A DNA stretch of 9,183 bases, from assembly GCA_045126595.1 (NCBI GenBank), contig JBGVOS010000029.1:1-9183 (forward strand). Direction: 5' to 3'. The translations under genes were made by a program, and so were the position numbers. The notes below the pieces were generated by a model that was not told the DNA's origin, did no database searches, and saw nothing but the letters and a program-made list of their open reading frames with translations. The stretch comes from UBA1189 sp045126595. GTDB lineage: Bacteria; Bacteroidota; Bacteroidia; Bacteroidales; Bacteroidaceae. Each line of letters starts with the position of its first letter. The first letter of the stretch is position 1. Positions 6,563-9,183 of this stretch are shown here, in pieces.

Positions 6563-6593
6563 TTTGCTGTTCAAGATTAAAGTAGTACCTTTG
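6563..6593 (+). promoter_or_regulatory. Promoter of rpmE2
   Basis: TTTG (6563-6566) and TACCTTTG (6586-6593) match both parts of the Bacteroidota housekeeping promoter with a 19-bp spacer, the best promoter in the window. Transcription should start near 6600, giving a leader of about 70 nt. A 12-bp palindrome, CAAAACGTTTTG (6555-6566), covers the -33 element and could be a binding site or chance. The A-rich end of the leader (AAAAAAAACGAAATAGAACA before the ATG) replaces a Shine-Dalgarno site. Confidence 0.85.
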
Positions 6594-6669
6594 CCGTCCG
6601 AAACCATTACACATTATTGTTACCAGCAATAAACCGAGTAATAACCAATAAAAAAAACGAAATAGAACA

Positions 6670-6924
6670 ATGAAAAAAGGTATTCATCCTGAGAACTATC
6701 GTCCCGTAGTATTCAAAGACATGTCAAACGGTGACTGCTTCCTTTCACGCTCAACTTGCGCAACAAAGGAGACTATCGAATTTGAGGGCGAGACTTATCC
6801 CTTGATTAAGCTCGAAATCTCTAACACTTCTCACCCCTTCTACACCGGTAAGTCTAAGCTCGTTGACACCGCTGGTCGCGTAGACAAGTTCATGAGCCGC
6901 TACGCTCGCGCACAGAAGAAGTAA
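6670..6924 (+). CDS. rpmE2: Large-subunit ribosomal protein bL31, type B
   Basis: The 84-aa basic protein is part of the 50S subunit, bridging toward the 30S. It opens MKKGIHPENYRPVVFKD, contains CFLSRSTCATKETI, and has the type B core EISNTSHPFYTGKSKLVDTAGRVDKF (49-74). Only two cysteines are present (C23, C30) and no CxxC pair, so it is the zinc-free form (type B, called YkgM or RpmE2 elsewhere). In Bacteroidota this form is often the only bL31, so no zinc-starvation switch should be assumed; no second copy is in this window. The gene has its own promoter and a strong terminator 21 bp past the stop. Confidence 0.97.
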   Translation: MKKGIHPENYRPVVFKDMSNGDCFLSRSTCATKETIEFEGETYPLIKLEISNTSHPFYTGKSKLVDTAGRVDKFMSRYARAQKK

Positions 6925-6945
6925 GGATAACACCTATCCACATAG

Positions 6946-6980
6946 AGTGTATTGAGGCGAGCCTCAATACACTTTTTTTG
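6946..6980 (+). terminator. Intrinsic terminator of rpmE2
   Basis: GTGTATTGAGGC (6947-6958) pairs perfectly with GCCTCAATACAC (6961-6972), and TTTTTTT (6973-6979) follows. This is a classical Rho-independent terminator. The real loop must open the top one or two pairs, because only GA separates the arms. The nuclease start codon lies 19 bp beyond the T-run. Confidence 0.92.
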
Positions 6981-6998
6981 TTTTATAGCCACACAAAC

Positions 6999-7931
6999 AT
7001 GAAACGTCCGCTAATCCTCCGCCCCCTACTCTACTCCCTACTCCTATTTATATATATAGGCTGCAAACCCGAGAAGCAAGCCACAGCCACCGAATGGGCC
7101 ACTGCCCCCAACAGCAACAAGAACCCCAAGGGATATGCCCAACGGCTCGAGATGCCACGTCTCGAACACGGCAATCTCTTCAATTGCTACACGACATCGT
7201 TCAAAGGTAAAGAAACCGTCACCTTCAGTATTGAGTATGACCCGGCCAAGCGGCACGCCAAGTGGGTAGCCTATACCATAGACCGCAACACCGCACAAAA
7301 GAACTGGAGCCGGGACGACTGGGAGAAGGGCGACCCCTTCAGTTCCGACCCCAAGCTGCCCAAAGAATTGCGCATAGGCCATGCCGAGCACCGCAAAGAC
7401 CAATACGACCGCGGCCATCTGTGCGCCTCGGAAGACAGAGTATACAGCCAGGACGCCAATGCGCACACCTTCTACTACTCCAACATCAGCCCGCAGCTCG
7501 AGGCGTTCAACCAACGAGGCCCCTGGTACGAACTGGAAAAGAAAGTACGTGAATGGGGAGGATGCGAAGAGGACACCGCACCTATAGGCGACACGCTATA
7601 CATCGTAAAGGGAGGCACCATACGCGACGGCGAGTTCTACGACTCGCGCGGCAAGCATGACACCATAGTAAAGAGAGCCAACAAGATGAACGGCATCGTG
7701 GTGCCCGCCCACTTCTTCATTGCGCTCGTCAGCCAAAAGGCCAATTCATTTACAGGCATCGCCTTCTATCTCGACCACAAAGACCACGGCAAGAAGTACC
7801 GCCTCACCGATTACACAATCAGCATCGACAGCCTGGAAACACTTACGGGCATAGACTTCTTCTGCAACTTCCCCGACAAGATGGAAGAGCATATCGAGTT
7901 GGAGTGCAACCCCAAGCTGTGGGGACTATAA
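6999..7931 (+). CDS. Secreted DNA/RNA non-specific endonuclease (DRGH type), lipoprotein
   Basis: The 310-aa protein belongs to the Endonuclease_NS family (NucA/Serratia type), beta-beta-alpha-metal nucleases that cut DNA and RNA with Mg2+. The active-site motif is DRGHLCASEDR (137-147, general base H140). SNISPQLEAFNQRGPWYELE (161-180) holds the metal-binding asparagine (N171) and a conserved glutamate (E180). HFFIALV and GIAFYL are typical core strands. The start is set at ATG 6999, giving a lipoprotein signal peptide (MKRPLILRPLLYSLLLFIYIGC, lipidated C22); an in-frame TTG at 6978 lies in the terminator T-run and is unlikely. The product is probably anchored in the outer membrane or exported, for nutrient-nucleic-acid use or defence. 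The usual DRGHLxP motif reads DRGHLCAS here. No immunity gene is evident. It has no visible promoter of its own. Confidence 0.92.
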   Translation: MKRPLILRPLLYSLLLFIYIGCKPEKQATATEWATAPNSNKNPKGYAQRLEMPRLEHGNLFNCYTTSFKGKETVTFSIEYDPAKRHAKWVAYTIDRNTAQKNWSRDDWEKGDPFSSDPKLPKELRIGHAEHRKDQYDRGHLCASEDRVYSQDANAHTFYYSNISPQLEAFNQRGPWYELEKKVREWGGCEEDTAPIGDTLYIVKGGTIRDGEFYDSRGKHDTIVKRANKMNGIVVPAHFFIALVSQKANSFTGIAFYLDHKDHGKKYRLTDYTISIDSLETLTGIDFFCNFPDKMEEHIELECNPKLWGL

Positions 7932-7958
7932 ACAATCCGATCTTTATCTGCATAAACA

Positions 7959-7992
7959 AATCGCATCGGAAAACCAGTTTTCCGATGCGATT
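7959..7992. terminator. Perfect hairpin between convergent genes
   Basis: AATCGCATCGGAAAA (7959-7973) and TTTTCCGATGCGATT (7978-7992) form a perfect 15-bp stem around CCAG. It lies 27 bp past the nuclease stop and 19 bp past the stop of the convergent lipoprotein gene. On the minus strand TTTGTTTATG follows, a moderate U-tract, so it probably ends the lipoprotein transcript. On the plus strand no T-run follows, but the stem may still end or stabilise the nuclease mRNA. Confidence 0.75.
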
Positions 7993-8011
7993 CAAACCAC
8001 TCTACTACCTG

Positions 8012-8566
8012 TCAAAACTCATAACAATAGTAAGCGCCTATACAATTCTTGTCTTTAGCAGTTCCGATACTAATACATACCGTCCCTTCATCATTTATAA
8101 AAGCACCTACAAGCTCTTCACCTTCCTCTTCTTCATCTGTCCAATAATCTGCGGGGAGAGATGACAGAGGCACCTCATTGTATTTCTCCTTAAAGAACGC
8201 CAGAAACTCCTCATTCAAGGTTTCTTGCTGCGCCTTCGTCGTACCCATGACAAATACCGAACTCTCGCAAAGTTTTACTCCTATAATCTCAGGAGTTCCT
8301 GTATAATCATACTCCGTTTCAAAATCATATTCATACATCAGCGTATATGGCAAGAGATTACGAACTTTTACATCCAAATAACAAAGATAATTTTCATCTC
8401 CCTCATCTATACATGTGCTCCCCTTCATGTACGATTTAACATCACTGAACGATAGTCCCCACTGAGCACAAGGTTCCTTAAACAGAGCACCACCATCCTC
8501 CTCAAGGCCACAAGCAGCAAGGCTGCAAACAATAGCCAATAAAGGCAACAACTTCTTTAAATTCAT
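8012..8566 (-). CDS. Cysteine-rich acidic lipoprotein of unknown function
   Basis: The 184-aa protein has a lipoprotein signal peptide (MNLKKLLPLLAIVCSLAAC, lipobox LAAC with C19). The mature part contains seven further cysteines (33, 52, 62, 100, 164, 175, 181), suggesting disulfides after export. An N-terminal motif EPCAQWGLSFSDVKSYMKG (31-49) resembles the 'WGxSxxxVxxxM' segment found in many Bacteroidales surface lipoproteins. A strongly acidic run, DEEEEGEE, lies at 144-151. No enzymatic motif is recognised. The gene is by eye more A/T-rich than its neighbours, which may mean a fast-evolving or acquired gene. It converges on the nuclease gene and appears monocistronic. Confidence 0.85.
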   Translation of the reverse strand: MNLKKLLPLLAIVCSLAACGLEEDGGALFKEPCAQWGLSFSDVKSYMKGSTCIDEGDENYLCYLDVKVRNLLPYTLMYEYDFETEYDYTGTPEIIGVKLCESSVFVMGTTKAQQETLNEEFLAFFKEKYNEVPLSSLPADYWTDEEEEGEELVGAFINDEGTVCISIGTAKDKNCIGAYYCYEF

Positions 8567-8639
8567 AATGATAATATTTAATGTTACAATATACGCTTAT
8601 CTATAAATCTGCGTACCAATTCACACATATTTACACGTG

Positions 8640-8672
8640 CAAAGTTAATAAGAAAACATTCTATAAAGACAA
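8640..8672 (-). promoter_or_regulatory. Probable promoter of the acidic lipoprotein gene
   Basis: TAACTTTG on the minus strand (8647-8640) matches TAnnTTTG exactly. GTTG (8672-8669 on the minus strand) lies about 22 bp upstream as a loose -33 element. The leader to the ATG at 8566 would be about 65-70 nt and A/T-rich. The promoter lies just below the U-run that ends the candidate RNA. Confidence 0.6.
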
Positions 8673-8682
8673 CAAAATGCAA

Positions 8683-8870
8683 TAAAAAAAAGAAAGTCGT
8701 GCCGGATTGATGCGATGAAACTCCGAGAGATAGGATTTGAGTGCTCGCCCCCTTTGTAATCCACCGACTCAAGGTTACCCCTTTCGGGGCGTGGCCCGCC
8801 ATTGGAAGTCGAAGCTGTCCTCGGTTTTCAGATTTGTTTGATGAGTTTCCCAGTCTAAACCGACACGACT
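8683..8870 (-). ncRNA. Candidate structured non-coding RNA (unassigned family)
   Basis: Read on the minus strand, the segment is closed by an 11-bp stem: AGTCGTGTCGG (8870-8860) with CCGGCACGACT (8705-8695). The stem's single deviation is a G-U pair on this strand but an A-C mismatch on the other. TTTC and eight T's follow at once (to 8683), like a terminator tail. Nested inside are GAAACT/AGTTTC (8849-8844 with 8722-8717) and CCGAG/CTCGG (8824-8820 with 8727-8723). Further in are a 6-bp stem (8812-8807 with 8769-8764), a CCCC-GAAA-GGGG hairpin (8789-8778) and GGATT/AATCC (8762-8758 with 8737-8733). CGCCCC and GGGGCG could also pair as an alternative or pseudoknot. The region is G/C-rich against A/T-rich flanks and has no credible protein. 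The promoter is uncertain: TATACTTG (8897-8890) is a one-off match. Rfam families such as Bacteroidales-1 or 6S types are possible, not shown. Confidence 0.55.
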
Positions 8871-9008
8871 ATATGTAAAACTTCAACGACAAGTATAACA
8901 CCAACTAAACAAGTTTTCGTTTTCGTCATCGTCTTCGTTTTTTCTACACTTCAAAGAACACCTTTAGAAAGCGGTTTGTTCGCTTGCCTACTTAGAGTTT
9001 TCCTTTCG
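8871..9008. other. A/T-rich intergenic stretch with a hexamer repeat
   Basis: No convincing gene is seen here. At 8913-8942 five phased hexamers read GTTTTC, GTTTTC, GTCATC, GTCTTC, GTTTTT, a degenerate simple repeat. A one-off -7 match for the minus strand, TATACTTG (8897-8890), could serve the candidate RNA, but no -33 element lies at the right distance. Confidence 0.5.
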
Positions 9009-9093
9009 TGTCATCCTGAGTAAGACGAAGGATCTCGCATTAGGACTTTGCCAGAACACATTGCGAGATGCTTCACTATGTTTCAGCATGACA
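9009..9093. repeat. 85-bp imperfect palindrome, copy 2 (dispersed repeat)
   Basis: The element runs from TGTCATCCTGAGTAAGACG to ATGTTTCAGCATGACA and has the same length and layout as the copy at 4448-4532. By hand alignment without gaps about 64 of 85 positions agree. The conserved parts are the outer TGTCAT/ATGACA ends, ATCTCGC/GCGAGAT and the central GCCAGA-CAC. Its arms pair less well than those of copy 1. It lies in non-coding DNA between the candidate RNA and the terminator at the right edge. Confidence 0.85.
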
Positions 9094-9126
9094 CCATCGC
9101 GAACTATCTTAGCCGTTTTCTTGATG

Positions 9127-9134
9127 CAAATATA
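9127..9134 (-). promoter_or_regulatory. Isolated -7 promoter element
   Basis: TATATTTG on the minus strand matches TAnnTTTG exactly, but no TTTG-like -33 element lies 19-21 bp upstream. If active it would transcribe through the 85-bp palindrome toward the candidate RNA. Confidence 0.3.
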
Positions 9135-9151
9135 GAAATTATTTCCCATAA

Positions 9152-9177
9152 AAAAAAGAGGCCGGAGCCTCTTTTTT
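9152..9177. terminator. Symmetric (bidirectional) intrinsic terminator
   Basis: GAGGC (9158-9162) and GCCTC (9167-9171) form the G/C core around CGGA, extended by six A-T pairs (9152-9157 with 9172-9177). Runs of A on the left and T on the right make it work as an intrinsic terminator on either strand. It probably ends a gene beyond the right edge or one entering from the right. Confidence 0.8.
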
Positions 9178-9183
9178 CATTAT

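Noticed and set aside
5653..6585. 310-codon plus-strand frame antisense to fmt
   Set aside because: fmt on the other strand has all catalytic motifs; this frame has no recognisable domain and extends into the divergent promoter region.
8584..8802. 72-codon minus-strand reading frame starting MAGHAPKGVT
   Set aside because: It overlaps the candidate RNA, the poly-T run (giving an FFFLL stretch) and the promoter of the lipoprotein gene; no domain or signal is seen, so it is better read as an accidental frame over RNA sequence.
8690..8870. tRNA, tmRNA, SRP RNA or RNase P RNA
   Set aside because: No cloverleaf with CCA end, tmRNA tag frame, SRP GGAAG loop motif or RNase P core sequence could be found, so the RNA was left unassigned.

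Overview
The window reads as a chromosomal segment from a Bacteroidales bacterium, most likely Prevotella/Bacteroides-like. Four things point there: promoters of the Bacteroidota form (TTTG, about 19-20 bp, TAnnTTTG), A-rich leaders without Shine-Dalgarno sites, a SIMPL protein and ECF sigma factor of Bacteroidota style, and intergenic repeats of the 'TGTCATnCTGAG...' palindrome type. No mobile element, CRISPR array, phage gene or tRNA was recognised.

Left part (1-6462), all on the minus strand. In transcription order: fmt (methionyl-tRNA formyltransferase); an exported/membrane protein of unknown function; an ECF sigma factor overlapping by 4 bp a small two-helix membrane protein (probable anti-sigma partner); a membrane-anchored SIMPL protein; a bifunctional class A penicillin-binding protein (PBP1A type); and the first 35 codons of an M16-family peptidase running off the left edge. 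Everything between fmt and the M16 gene is envelope-related or regulatory.

Middle (6463-7931), plus strand. A divergent promoter region separates fmt from rpmE2 (bL31 type B). rpmE2 ends in a strong terminator. A secreted lipoprotein nuclease with a DRGH active site starts only about 20 bp beyond it.

Right part (7932-9183). A perfect hairpin separates the nuclease from a convergent, cysteine-rich acidic lipoprotein of unknown function. Beyond that gene lie about 500 bp without a credible protein. They hold a probable structured non-coding RNA on the minus strand (nested stems, closing stem with a G-U pair, U-run at the end), a hexamer repeat, an 85-bp palindrome and a symmetric terminator hairpin.

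The most unusual sequence is outside genes. Four palindromes built on CACCGCGGTG are spaced exactly 22 bp apart between fmt and the unknown membrane protein. Five perfectly phased heptamers abut the GTG start of the sigma gene. The same 85-bp palindrome occurs in two places, diverged to about 75% identity by hand count. The candidate RNA is the best contender for an undescribed or unannotated element.
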